DNA of 64,000 bases, from positions 62,001-126,000 of the forward strand of contig JAJIRX010000019.1 in the NCBI GenBank assembly GCA_023853785.1, in the 5' to 3' direction. A program made the translations under genes and the position numbers. The notes below the pieces were generated by a model. That model was not told the DNA's origin. It saw nothing but the letters and a program-made list of their open reading frames with translations, and did not search any database. The stretch's first letter is position 1, and each line of letters begins with the position of its first letter. Positions 1 through 10,925 of the stretch are shown one piece after another. This DNA comes from Psilocybe azurescens. Its lineage: Eukaryota > Basidiomycota > Agaricomycetes > Agaricales > Agrocybaceae.

Positions 1-1329
1 TGCAGCGCCGCCGCCGCCCTCTTCCAGTTCCACCTCCACAGCACAACCCACATCAGACGCGCTCCGCAAGTCCAAAAAGGTGCGCAAGCTGCTGGTGGAC
101 GGCGTGCCGTCCTCGGTGCGGTACCTCGTGTGGTCGTTCCTCACGGACGGGAAGGGGCGGTGCGTGCCCGGGGTGTATGCGCAGCTCGGCGCGCGCGGGT
201 GGCAGCATGGGCGGGGGGAATGGGAATGGGCAGGGCAGGGAGCTTGTGCGCGAGGAGATGGAGCGGGATGCGCGGGATGTTGTTGGCGGTGGAGGCGGTG
301 CTGGAAATGGAGGTGCTCGTGGTTCTGGTGGTGGATATGGGGACTCGTGGGAGGCAGCGGGTGGGGATAAGGAGAGGGGGAGGAGGGAGAGAGAGGTCGT
401 GGGGCTTTTGCAGGCGTATTTGAACATGGTGCCTGATGTTGTTTATTCACGAGGTGGGTAGGATTTTCCTCTCTGTTCTTTCTTTCTTGTTGTGTTGAAA
501 ACGCTAACGAACACAAATAACAAACCATAGGTCTGACCCAGATCGTATCGCACCTTCTGCTGCTCGCGCCTGAGGAAGACGCGTTCTGGATCTTCGTCTC
601 GATGATGGACGCACATCTGAGGCCGTACTTCTCCGCTGCCCGTCTCGGAGCCGCCGGTGCAGGACAGGCGGCAGGGACAGGGACAGGGACGGAGGCGACG
701 CTGCAGATGGAGGTCGACGCGACGCTCTTGAGCAGAGCGCTGGAGGTGAACGACGCGGCGCTTGCGAAGAAGCTGTTTGTTGACGGTGGAGGTGGGTTGG
801 GGCTGCGGCCTGCGCGGGTGTGTGCGCCCTGGTGAGCCTCCTTGCTTTGCAAAAAAAAAAATCTCCTTGATGATTCGAACACGCGCATTTTCGCAGGTTC
901 TCGTCCCTCTTCGTCGGCGTCCTGCCGGCTGAATATCTCAACAGGATATGGGACCTTTTTCTCTTCGACGGCATCCCCTTCCTCATCCGCGCCGCGCTCG
1001 CTCTGCTCACCTGCTGCCGGCGGCCTCTGCTCGACAGCACGTGCGCATCTGAGGCACAGGTGCTCGCGGTGTTGGAGAGACCGCCGCAGGCGTGGCTGCC
1101 CGCGTCGCCGGAGGGGTTTCTGGCGCTGGCACAGGGGGTGAAGATGAAGGATGAGGAGGTGCGGAAGACGAGGGTGAAGATGGAGGTGGCGATGAAGAGG
1201 GGCACGATGGCGCAGGCGCAGGGCGCGGGTGGAGCGTTGGGGCTGGGGTTGGGCGGAGGGAAGGGCAAGCCGAGGGTGGCGAGTGTCGGTGGCGTGGGGG
1301 TGAATATTATTTCGCTGCCGAGGATGTGA
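1..1329 (+). CDS. TBC-domain Rab GTPase-activating protein, 5' truncated
   Basis: Rab-GAPs of the TBC family stimulate GTP hydrolysis by Rab proteins in membrane traffic. The start lies left of the window. The visible part begins in the TBC domain (RKLLVDGVPSSVRYLVWSFL), continues with LTQIVSHLLLLAPEEDAFWI, and reaches WFSSLFVGVLPAEYLNRIWD followed by LFLFDGIPFLIRAALALL, a typical TBC C-terminal half. Two introns restore the frame: 454-530 and 832-896, both GT-AG. The stop is at 1327-1329. The reading frame changes between about 175 and 220, where there is a run of six G (about 213-218). No convincing intron explains it, so a one-base homopolymer error or a real frameshift is likely. The insert after this point is Gly/Arg-rich and of low complexity. 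The family call is firm; the exact Rab target is unknown. Confidence 0.85.
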
Positions 1330-1962
1330 GCAGGAGGCGTTGCCATTTCATTTCGTTCTTCGTGTTCTATTACATACCATGCGCGCTGCTGGTGCTGACT
1401 AACGCTTTAATATTTCTGTGCAAAAGTTTTTCTTCGTTTTTCGTTCTTTGTTCTTCGTTCTTCGTTCTTCGTTTTTTTTCTTTTTTTGTTTTATTCGCCC
1501 TCAATTCCCTGCTTTATATCTCTTTATTCAATGCATCTATATACTTCTATGCAAATTGTTTTTACGTACATCTACCTAAACCTATGCACATATCTTTTCT
1601 CACTCTCGCTTTTTTTTCGTTTTGCTGAGAAATACTCTACGCTCGGGCAGCACGGCACCTCGATTTAAAACTCTCTCAAGGAAAGCACTTCACGGCGATC
1701 CCTGGTACTTTGGTCCTTTGTCATCTGTTCTTTCAGTGAAGAAAAACATTGAAATGTTAAAGCATACCTGACAGGTTCCGGGTACTTTTCCGAATTGCAC
1801 TTTGGGTAGCGATTCTAATTTTGTCACTCGCTGTCATTTGTGCCTGCAGCCTGAGCAGGCATATTTACGTTATGGCCTTTACCTCGACCAGGCATAAGTA
1901 GTATAAGTATGGCTACCTCAGATTCAAGGACCAGCTATTGACAGGCCGTTAAAGATCTACAT
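1330..1962. other. Intergenic: TBC 3' flank and P450 5' flank
   Basis: No gene is seen. It holds a pyrimidine-rich tract with repeated TTCTTCGTT units at about 1426-1475, followed by T-rich sequence, which fits the 3' untranslated region of the TBC gene. The last 100 bases are the leader of the P450. Confidence 0.6.
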
Positions 1963-4505
1963 ATGATTACCTTCATCCTCAAGATTTGCGTCTTGTATGC
2001 ACTGTGGAGGATTTTCAGGTCGTTCTTCGTGAGATCGCCGCTTGACAATGTACCCGGACCTCCTGCAAAGTCCTGGAAAGGCGAGTTGTTTTCTATTTAT
2101 TATTTCGAGTGTTATCGTACTGAGTACTTTCTTCGTCATTGACAGGCGTCTTTCCTGACGTTTTTAATCCTGATGCATGGGATTTTCATAGACGGATGGC
2201 GCAGAAGTGTAAGTCGTTTGCTTGTGCTTTACAGACGATGCTTTAAGATGACGTACGTGGGCAGACGGAAGTGTCATTAAAATCAAGGGGTTACTCGGAG
2301 TCAGAATTGGTCTTTCTCTGTGTTATTTTGTTCTAGATCATGCTGACATCTGCTCATTGATGTAGGAAAATCTCCTCTACGTCTTCGATCCAAAGGCAAT
2401 GCACCAAATTCTGGTCAAGGTCGGTACTCGTGTTAAAATTTTGATTCAGTTGAATTGTGTTCTTATACGCTCAAAAGGATCAGTATATATATGAAGAAAC
2501 GTCGTCATTTATTGCGTACGACGCTTATCCAAGTTAACTTGCCTCTGGACTCCATCGAGCTGACTATTTACCCAGAGGGAACAAACTTATTTTCGGCCAT
2601 GGACTCCTCAGTACCATTGGTAAGCGATCAATCTTCTACTACGTGGGATCACCGAATGCAAATCAGACCCATATACGTAGGTGATCAACATCGCAAGCAG
2701 CGAAAGATGCTAAATCCGGTTTTCTCCATTGCGCATATGCGTCAAATGGGTATGTAGATCCCTCTGTCGTCCTAGGATTGCCAACATTAATGTCAACTAC
2801 AAGTCCCTATATTCTATCAGGTCACGTATAAGCTGCGCGACGCGTTGTTGAGTAGAGTCAAAAATGGTCCACGGGAGGTGCGTTAGCTCAAAAGACATCG
2901 TCTTTATTGATGCAGCTCATACGTTGTAACAAAGATGGATCTTCTTCTGTGGATGAATAGAACTGCTCTTGAACTAGTTGGTCAAAGCGGGCTCGGCTAC
3001 TCCTTCGATACATTGGAAGAAGACGCTGCTACTCATCGGTACAGCACATCAGCGAAGCAACTAGTGTGAGTTGCTTTAAAGGGCATCAATTCATGAATGG
3101 TTATTTATTTTTATAGACCCCTGCTGCTCAAGCACCAGCTCCCGCGTACCTATTTGCTCCCGATTCTGGTCAAGATAGGGACCCCAAAGTTTCGCCGGGC
3201 GATGCTAAATATGATGCCCAATAAAACTCTCCATAAGCTTCGGGACATAATAGATATAATGCACGGTACTTCGGTCGAAATTTTGGAATCAAAAAGAAGG
3301 CATTGCAGGAGGGTGATGAGGCAGTTGCACTGCAAGTCGGCCAGGGGAAAGATATTTTGAGCATCCTTCGTAAGTTTTGTATTACTCAACTACCTGTAAT
3401 CGGCACCTACAATAGTCCCAGTAAGAGCCAATATGGACGCGTCAGATGACGAAAAGTTGTCAGATGAGGCAGTCCTTGCACAAATATCGTACGTCTAAAA
3501 TCCAACCTTCTGCCCAAAGGAAATCACTGAACGATATTCACGATTAGGACATTAATATTTGCTGCTATGGACACCACTTCTGGCGCCCTTTCACGACTTC
3601 TCCATTTATTGGCGACAAACCCTACCGTACAAGATAAGCTACGCCAAGAAGTTGTAGAAGCTAGAGAGCGACTAGGGGGAGATTTATCCTACGACGAACT
3701 GGTCGCGCTGCCTTATCTCGACGCCGTATGCCGGGAGACACTCAGACTGTGAGTTAGTTGTACAAACCATTTGGCCGGCTTAAGCATCCTAACGTTACAG
3801 AATCTAGGTATGCGCCAGTTTCCGTTGTGATGAGAACGTGAGTCTTCATGCTGTATGTTATGTCCACAATATCTCATTGAGGTTGCAGAACTCGAGAGGA
3901 TGTTGTTCTTCCGCTTTCGAGTGCCGTCAGAGGATTAGACGGCCAGGAAATGACGGAAATCCCCATCCCAAACAATACAAAGGTTATTGTCGGCATGATG
4001 GCGTCGAATACTAATCCCGAGTTGTGGGGCCCCGATTCCTACGAATGGAAACCCGAACGATGGCTGAAGCCCTTGCCAGATGCCGTGGTTGGCGCACATT
4101 TGCCAGGGATTTATTCTAATTTGTAAGAATGATTCATCCTGCTTCTCATTTTCTCTGCTGACTCCATAGATACTCAGAATGAGCTTCCTCGGTGGTGGGA
4201 GAGCTTGCATGTAAGTTAATATTTGAGGACGACAACAAACTCAATGCTAACTTAACACACTGTGTGTGTCTAGTGGTTTTAAATTTGCACAGCTGGAAAT
4301 GAGTGAGTGCAACATAGTACATATCCTTCAGTATTTTGTAACACTTCTTTCAGAGGTCGTCTTGTCGGTTCTGCTCGAGTCATTCCGACTCTCTCCGTCT
4401 GAGAAGAAGATATTCTGGCAGATGAATGGAATAGCTGCTCCTACAACAGAACACGTAAGAAATCTCCATAATCAGCTCCCGCTGGTTGTGGAACTTCTGA
4501 AGTAG
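1963..4505 (+). CDS. Cytochrome P450 monooxygenase, one apparent frameshift
   Basis: A haem-thiolate monooxygenase, normally anchored in the ER by the hydrophobic N-terminus (MITFILKICVLYALWRIF) and followed by the proline-rich hinge VPGPP. Read across many short introns, the hallmarks appear in order: WDFHRRMAQK, YVFDPKAMHQILVK, the C-helix region HRKQRKMLNPVFS, I-helix AAMDTTS (about 3558-3580), K-helix ETLR (about 3733-3745), PERW (about 4052-4063), and haem loop FLGGGRACIGFKFAQLEM (about 4185-4300, split by an intron after Cys). All catalytic landmarks are present. Intron 1 (2081-2145) needs a GC donor. In the exon near 3291-3296 the frame shifts at a five-A run between VEILESK and KKALQEGDEAV, which suggests one missing base. 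It is either a sequencing error or a recent pseudogene. The substrate cannot be told. A related N-terminal fragment lies at 17.9-19.1 kb. Confidence 0.9.
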
Positions 4506-5293
4506 GCACATGCTATTGCTCGAGCAGGGCAAATTCTCCAGCGCCCTCAATCTCATTATAGTTCCACCTAATATCTACCATTCAATAAAAGCGATTACTG
4601 CAATATATTCGTTATTTGCCTTTTACGAATCTTGTTTGTCCGATGATTAAACTTAGAGAGATGATGGGAGTCAGAGCGGAGTGTTGGAGGAGAGGTACGA
4701 ATCTTCTAGATCAAGCTTGTAGTTGTCGGATGAGGCTTGTCTGAGGTTGAGATTGCGGCTGCTAGAACGTTCAACGCAATGTTTTCGTGGACCATGCTCG
4801 AGAGACTTCGGTAATGTCGAAAGGCAAATATGCATCGTCAGAGTCAAGTATATCACTCTCGGTCATTCACACACAATTGTCGCAGTCTGGACAGAGAGGG
4901 CTCATTTCGGAACCACACAACACAGGCGGCGATAAAGTGAACTCCGTTCCTAAAATTTGCCTCCCTAAAGTGCCAGCAGAATATTAGAGGATAGGTATCC
5001 TATGCACTCTCGAATTTTGGAACCTTCCGGAAATTTGACTCAAAGTTTTTAGTCCTAGTCCGAGTCTGGGTGGAACGTGAGAATATACGAACGTGAGAAC
5101 ACACATGATGGTCATGGTTACCTTTTTCACTTTCAACATCAACCTGCCGTCAATAAAGCTGAAACACTCATAATCGAACGCGCGTTTGCAATGGTTCTCC
5201 ACATATTTCGTCGTGTTCTCCACGGGATACGGAGTCTCAAGTTGGGTTTAACATTGCGAGGACTAAAATCGTATGGTTTTTCTGTTCGTTCAG
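4506..5293. other. Intergenic, nothing recognised
   Basis: After the P450 stop there is an AATAAA-like signal (caataaaagcg, about 4584). No protein or RNA family is recognised up to the next open frame. Confidence 0.5.
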
Positions 5294-5933
5294 TGTTGCG
5301 CTGGCGCTGAAGTGTTGTCAAAGCTGCCCTCACCCCTGGTTTACACTTTGGAAACTCCTGTGGCCTATTCCTTGGAGGTACAGGCTTCCAATCCCGTTAG
5401 ATCCTTTGGAGATCCGTGGCCATCCCAACATTGTTGATCAGCGATACTACGTGGAGGAAAACTACAGGAGACTGAGAGCATTCCCCATTTTCCAACTTCG
5501 CGATACTTCACTAAGATCGCTCTATCGCCTGCATGATGTCGTTTGCGCCAACGATGAGAACTATGTCATGCTAGAGAGCGAGTATTTCTGGCGTCGAGCT
5601 CACTGGCGCATCAAAGACATACCCGATCCCAAAGACCCCAATCCGCTGCGATACGCAATCTTAGCGTCGCTTACAGAAGCTATGGTGGTGGCGTACAACC
5701 GGAAAATTACAATTGGTCTCCGCCGTGGTGTCCGTGTGACCAGTAAGGCCCAAGATGAAGCCTTTCGTCAGGATCCTAACAAGCCATACGAAGAGGTGCC
5801 ATCCTGGGCATCACTCGTCCCCCCAGTCGAGGAATGGACATCTTTCCTTAAAGATAGAGCTATACGTAATTGTTCGACTCCATTTTTTAAGAGGCATATC
5901 TGTGCCGATCCTTCACAGCTGGAGAACATATAG
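5294..5933 (+). CDS. Hypothetical protein, start not resolved
   Basis: Not recognised. A single open frame ends at 5933 and gives a plausible, charged protein: LEIRGHPNIVDQRYYVEENY, then LRDTSLRSLYRLHDVVCAND, then PSWASLVPPVEEWTSFLKD. No ATG occurs early in this frame. It stays open back to 5163, and an acceptor AG at 5292-5293 could join it to an upstream coding exon that I could not identify. Composition and lack of stops over about 210 codons favour a real gene. There is no signal peptide or membrane segment in the well-supported part. It may be a lineage-specific fungal protein or a truncated copy of one. Confidence 0.45.
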
Positions 5934-8082
5934 CACAGTCCTTGGAGATTGTATCATACGAGCACTCTAGTGTTGAAGTAGCAGCCAGGGCCTAGTCGTG
6001 CTATTAAGTCCACATTCCAGATTGCGTATAGAAGCGTTGAAAAGATGTACTACCTATCTACTTTATTTCCGGATGTGACATACCCCAACTTGGGGCTCAT
6101 AAAGTAGTAATACTTAAAGGGGAGGTAAAATGGGATACGGCGTCTCACGCTGCACATAGCCATCGAGCGGTTGGGACACATTGGCATCCCTGCAAGGGCG
6201 CGGAATCGGACCAATGGAACCAATTCAGTGGAGTTGTCGTGACAGTAATGGACTCACATGGACTGCGCAATGTGACGTATACGAACAGGAACTAGCTACT
6301 TCATCTACAGAGTCATGAGTCGGTAACCTGGATGAATTGTATGAACATGCGGCAGTCCCATATCCATCGATCTTCATTCATCAGCCTATCAGAAGAATCC
6401 CATAGTCATCGGATACATTCATAAATCCCGCATCCCGTATCCCTGTCACCCCTGCCCCTACCATTGCTGAAGGTCATGCATGGTATTTTGCGGGCAACCA
6501 GAGTAGTAGCTGGGTATTCCATAAATCGGACTGAGATTTTGGCTGTAGAAATACATTTATAATATCACCAGGGCGCTGGCTGAACCATCTGCTGATGAAC
6601 GGGAGCTCAACCTTATAAGTACAAGCGGAACAAGCGGATAAAACGCCTGTTCTATTTAGTAGTGAGAACAAAACACACATAACGAACCAGAGAGCCGAGA
6701 CACGAATACCCCTACTCATATGTTGGGATCTACCGACCTCCGATGCTGTAGTGAATAAAAAACACCTCCATTCGTTTTACCATGTCCGCGGACATCTAGC
6801 TTCCATACTTAAAATTGTGTTATTCTCATTTGGGATCCTTGTTTAGAAGTTGATCATCGATGACGATAACGACTGACAAGTAACGACTCCGTTAGTGTAA
6901 CTTTTGAGCTGTAAATAATACCGTTACATGATTCATCGTATCGCTTTTGTATATTCTGTGGCTATCGTGAGAGACGCAAGGCTAAAGGCTGTAGTCTCAA
7001 TCTGGTCGGAGTCATAGTTAACCCCTTTTACAACTAATGCAAAACAAATCAACAGAAAATAATAGATAGCGAGAGAACATGAGCTACCTTAAGCAACACT
7101 GCCAGTCAGTCAGTCACGCAATATATAACAGAGAAGTCTCCTAGTTCTTCGATATCATGGCTAAGGTCTACCTGAGGGGCTGTCAACGTAGGTAGCAAGT
7201 CATTACGTACATTAAATCGCTGGGCGCTTATTCTCATGAACAAATGCATCGATTCTTTGTAAGACTTCGATTATCCTGTACAGCAGTACAGATACAAATG
7301 ATTACGAAGATTCCAACACTCCGGGTCATATTGTGAGAACTGCTGCGACATTATTTGTTCACTCCAGCAATCGTAAGATCTCACAGAAACGCTTCCGCCG
7401 TAGCAACCACGGTATACCCTCTGCGTCGGATAGGTTCTCAGTGTCACGCTTCTTAAATTCTGAGCCAAGATCGAATACGCCTGAACAAATTCTGTTATTG
7501 TTTCAAGGAGAAATCTCACGCCAGTACACTCGAAGCTCGTGTTCAGAGTCGTGTTTACATCTCCTGAGAAAGAGCGGGATGGTTTGTGGACCCACATCAA
7601 AAGAGAACATTTCAAAGCCTTCCATTCTGCGCCCACCATGTGGAAATAGAACCACGAGACCCTTTTTCCGCCCCTAGCTTTTTGGTTTGACTTGAGTTAA
7701 CTGACTCACAAACTGTGCAAACATCGATGAGAGAATTGCTGAAAGAAATATCGTATGCGTAGTTTTTTTTTTTTTTGGAAGATGCAAGAACATTGAGTGT
7801 TCGGATAAATGTGATGTCTGTAACATCGTTTTTGCGGCGTTTTTCAGTCAGAGAAGCTCGGATTACAATTTAAAAAGGTAGATAATTCAGCGATGACATT
7901 GGCTCGGAGTATATGCACCACGGGCTTCTTGGACAAATACCTACCTCCGTTGGGAAGGAACGTACCCAGCTGTAAATGAAACTGCGAGGCTGTGGGAAAA
8001 GAATATGTTTTTATTCGTTCCAATCCTCGTCTTTCAGATGATGTGATCGAAGTATTTTGAAGCCCGGCAGGAGCAATTGGGG
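5934..8082. other. Intergenic, nothing recognised
   Basis: About 2.1 kb without a recognisable gene. A 122-codon open frame on the minus strand at 7271-7639 has no recognisable motif and is not called. There is a T12 tract near 7764. Confidence 0.5.
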
Positions 8083-8089
8083 TATAAAT
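8083..8089 (+). promoter_or_regulatory. TATA box of the nucleotidyltransferase-like gene
   Basis: The sequence GGTATAAATACC lies about 45 nt before the chosen ATG. It is a strong TATA match at a short but plausible distance for a fungal promoter. Confidence 0.5.
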
Positions 8090-8132
8090 ACCTTCCTAAT
8101 TTCTTTACTAGTCCCCAATAACTATATCAAAG

Positions 8133-8824
8133 ATGCCGCAATTAACCCAACCTGTCATCGAAGAAGGTACGTGATATACAGCAGCAGATTTTACGTTACT
8201 AATTTTTTCTTGTTAGCACTTAACCGTGTTGCTGTGCGGCTGCAAGCCAGTGGTTCCATTGGTTCTGCAGACTTTCCTTTGAAAGTCATAGTTGCAGGTG
8301 GCGCTGTCTCTGTTCTCCGAGGAGTGAGGTCTGCAACTGAAGATATTGACTTCTACTGCGTTCAAGAAGACGTCATGAACTCGATCGAAGAGGTAGCGGA
8401 GGCTGTCGCAAATGACATGACGCTCCCAGAGAGTTTTATGAACAGCAACATCCGACTGTTCATCAACCATAGCAGTTTCGATAAGGCTGTCGACAGATCG
8501 TTTAAGCAAAATGAACTAATATTCAAGAATGATGCCTTTCAAATATTCGCTGCCGATTACGGATACCAGTTTATTTCCAAGGTGGATCGCATGTCGAACA
8601 CTTTGGGAAATGGCAACCCACCCAAGGCAAAAGATTGCTTTGATGCCGTGTTCTACCTGCGCGAGCTTATAAGAATCCGATTCATGGAACGCAAGCCCAC
8701 TCGAGCGGAGGTTGTCGCACTTTATCCAAGTGATGGGTATATGCCCAACGTAAACGCGGAGATACTCGACCTTATCACTCAGACCTATCAGGAGCGTTAT
8801 GGAGATGCCCCTTTCGCTTTATAG
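8133..8824 (+). CDS. Small nucleotidyltransferase-fold protein (AbiEii/MNT-like)
   Basis: The chosen ATG at 8133 gives MPQLTQPVIEE, then a 50-nt GT-AG intron (8167-8216), then ALNRVAVRLQ and an unbroken frame to 8824, 213 residues in all. The segment VIVAGGAVSVLRGVRSATED followed by IDFY matches the classic nucleotidyltransferase signature: GG near the N-terminus, then G-x-R-x-T-x-D-I-D with the metal-binding Asp pair. The later part (DYGYQFISKVDRM, KAKDCFDAVFYLREL) resembles the helical region of AbiEii-type and minimal nucleotidyltransferases, with a conserved Lys and Asp. The substrate is unknown. It might modify an RNA, a nucleotide or a protein. No antitoxin-like partner is adjacent. The fold is inferred from the motif; a function in defence is not shown. 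Confidence 0.65.
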
Positions 8825-9280
8825 AATGTCGTCGGTACTCGTAGCTATTTCCTCGGCGTTGTGAGCGTGCTCCAGCTACGCACAAACTGTGTCAATTTGA
8901 ATCTTGATTGTCTTCAATGACAGCGTTCCCATTGTTGTCTTCTTCCTGATTCGTGTTTGATCCCCTTCCCATTCATATCTATTGTGCAAATTATCGTTCA
9001 ACTCGTTCTCCTTCTTTCTATCGTTCTCCCTTTGACTTTGACTCATCCTACGTACTTAGGAAGTGTAAGTCGTTAATTTTTGGTAGATAGTTGGTTAAAC
9101 TCAGTATTCTCCTCACGCACCGACGGTAGAGAAAGTTGACACGGGTTGTCAAACACACGCAAGCAGGGGTAAGAGTAAGCGTGTAATATCTCGACCCTTT
9201 CCAAATCCGTAACCGCATCGCTGCCAGGTTAGTATGACTCGGCTGTGGCTACGGCTGTAGCAGTCTAGTCCACTTTACAG
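8825..9280. other. Intergenic, nothing recognised
   Basis: 3' flank of the nucleotidyltransferase-like gene. It is pyrimidine-rich near 9000-9050. No gene is seen. Confidence 0.5.
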
Positions 9281-9350
9281 GTCTTTTCGCAGTTATATTT
9301 GGAGACGAGAAGCTTGAGGCAGACGATAACTCTTCTCACCTTAAGCAATG
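9281..9350 (+). repeat. Copy of the permease promoter/start region
   Basis: This stretch resembles the sequence just before and around the start codon of the permease at 49.46-49.60 kb. Shared blocks are GGAGRCGAGAAG followed by GTTGAGG/CTTGAGG, and ATAACTCTTC...TAAGCAATGGAC. The copy lacks about 70 nt between the two blocks. Many differences are C/T or G/A changes. It reads as a short duplicated fragment of that gene's 5' end. Confidence 0.5.
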
Positions 9351-10925
9351 GACCAAGAACTGGAGACCTTGACTTGGCTTACTTTGCACTGGTCATGGCG
9401 CATCAGATTGAATACTGCGTGTGTGCAGCGTGCTAGAGAAAATAGACCACCAGCGGATATCTGCAAGAGCTCCGTTGGGAATGCGACGCTGTTGGCATGC
9501 CGAATTGTTGGAGAAGGTTGTTGAGAAGTCAATTAACCGCCGGATATATGTATGTGAGCGCGGAATGACCTGCGAGCAGAACTGCAGGAACCCAATCAGC
9601 TCCTGTACGTCTCGCAGGGTTTCATGTGACTTGTCCAGCAAGTCGCTGACGAGCGAGCACAGGAAAAGTGGCTTGTCTTGCGGCAAGCGAGCTTCCATGG
9701 ATACTGGGTCCAGCTCTAGCCTAAAAAATGAACGCATGTATTTGGCCAAATCGTCTTTGAGTCCTGAAAGCAGAGACCCAGAGAGAAACCCATGTTGATT
9801 ACCCATTCCACGGCTTTGTACACAACGTCAGGGTGAAAATCACAGCGGAAACTCAGAAAGAAATCATAGAGATAGTGACGAAGGACGGCAGGGATGTGGC
9901 GCTGAATAACCCAGGGCAACGCTTCCGCCAACATGTTAAAAATGTAGGGGGTCGAGCGCAAACCAAACATCAGGATCGCACAATAAAAGAGTTGACCCGT
10001 CCATGAGAACCCAAGGTGGAACTAGTCGGAGGGGTGGATAGGAATGCGGCAGAAAGCATATTTAAGATCAAGCTTTGCCATAAGCAAGCTTGGGCCAGAG
10101 CGGATAAGATCTTGGACAGCACGCTCGAACATGTTGTAGCCAATGAAGGCTTCGGCATCTGGAATGCCGTCATTGACTGAGAGTCCTTATGGCCAGGATA
10201 AGTGACTGATAAGCCAGCGCTTATCAGGGTTGCTTTTCCAGGTCACTAACCCAAGGGGTGACACACGAAATGGTGAGAAGGGAGGCTCCAAAAAGGGCCA
10301 CAAGCTTGCTTGTTTTGGACTAGCTTAGAGACGATGTTGTCCATGAAATCCATATTCTCCAGTGCTGACAACAGGTTGGTGGCTGTCCGGATGACCACAG
10401 GGACAGAGAAACAAATCCGAGAACCATGCCAGATGATGTTTCCCAGACTCAGCGGCCACGAAGGATCGGCCAGGATAGTTGGCCAAGAAATATTCCGACA
10501 TATGGGGAGGCAGGGGTTGAGACGCATGTGTTAGAAGTTTGGGACAAAAATTTAGAATTAGCTACACTATTACAGTGGGGGTCAGTATTAGGGAAAAGAG
10601 GAGGTAATAAGTTTGATGGAGGAAAAATATCAGGATGAATAATGGAGGATGGGAAAATAAGATGAGTAGTAGAAGCAGTATGATTTAAATTTGGAGATGT
10701 AGTAAATAACGGATGGGAAGGCAGGGGAATTAAATGAGACATGGAAGAAGTTAGGGGGGGATTATCAAAGGAAATAAAAATATGTGCATGACCCAGTGAG
10801 TCCCTATGTTGTGCAAGTCCAAGCAGCGCCATGCGACGTTGACTCGCATTTCGAGCACTTGTGAATGCGGCCAGCTGTGCAGGGAGATGTGAAATTAAAA
10901 CAGACCTGTGCGCTTGGGGCATACA
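9341..10925 (-). pseudogene. Decayed reverse transcriptase (retroelement remnant)
   Basis: Read on the minus strand from about 10925 to 9341, pieces in different frames carry reverse-transcriptase features: a palm-like segment LRSTPYIFNMLAEALPWVIQ, then RHYLYDFFLSF where the catalytic Y-x-D-D box should be, then LRDVQELIGFLQFCSQVIPR and a connection-like region ending in RRIPNGALADIRWWSIF. This pattern resembles the RT of DIRS-like or related retroelements common in mushroom genomes. The box reads YLYDF, so one catalytic Asp is lost, and several frameshifts and stops separate the pieces. No LTRs or recombinase are seen. It is a dead, partial element; the exact family is uncertain. Confidence 0.6.

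Noticed and set aside
1426..1500. TTCTTCGTT repeats
   Set aside because: A simple pyrimidine-rich 3' tract with no evidence of more than a low-complexity repeat.
7271..7639. 122-codon open frame on the minus strand
   Set aside because: No motif, no start context or introns, and an equally long frame overlaps on the other strand.
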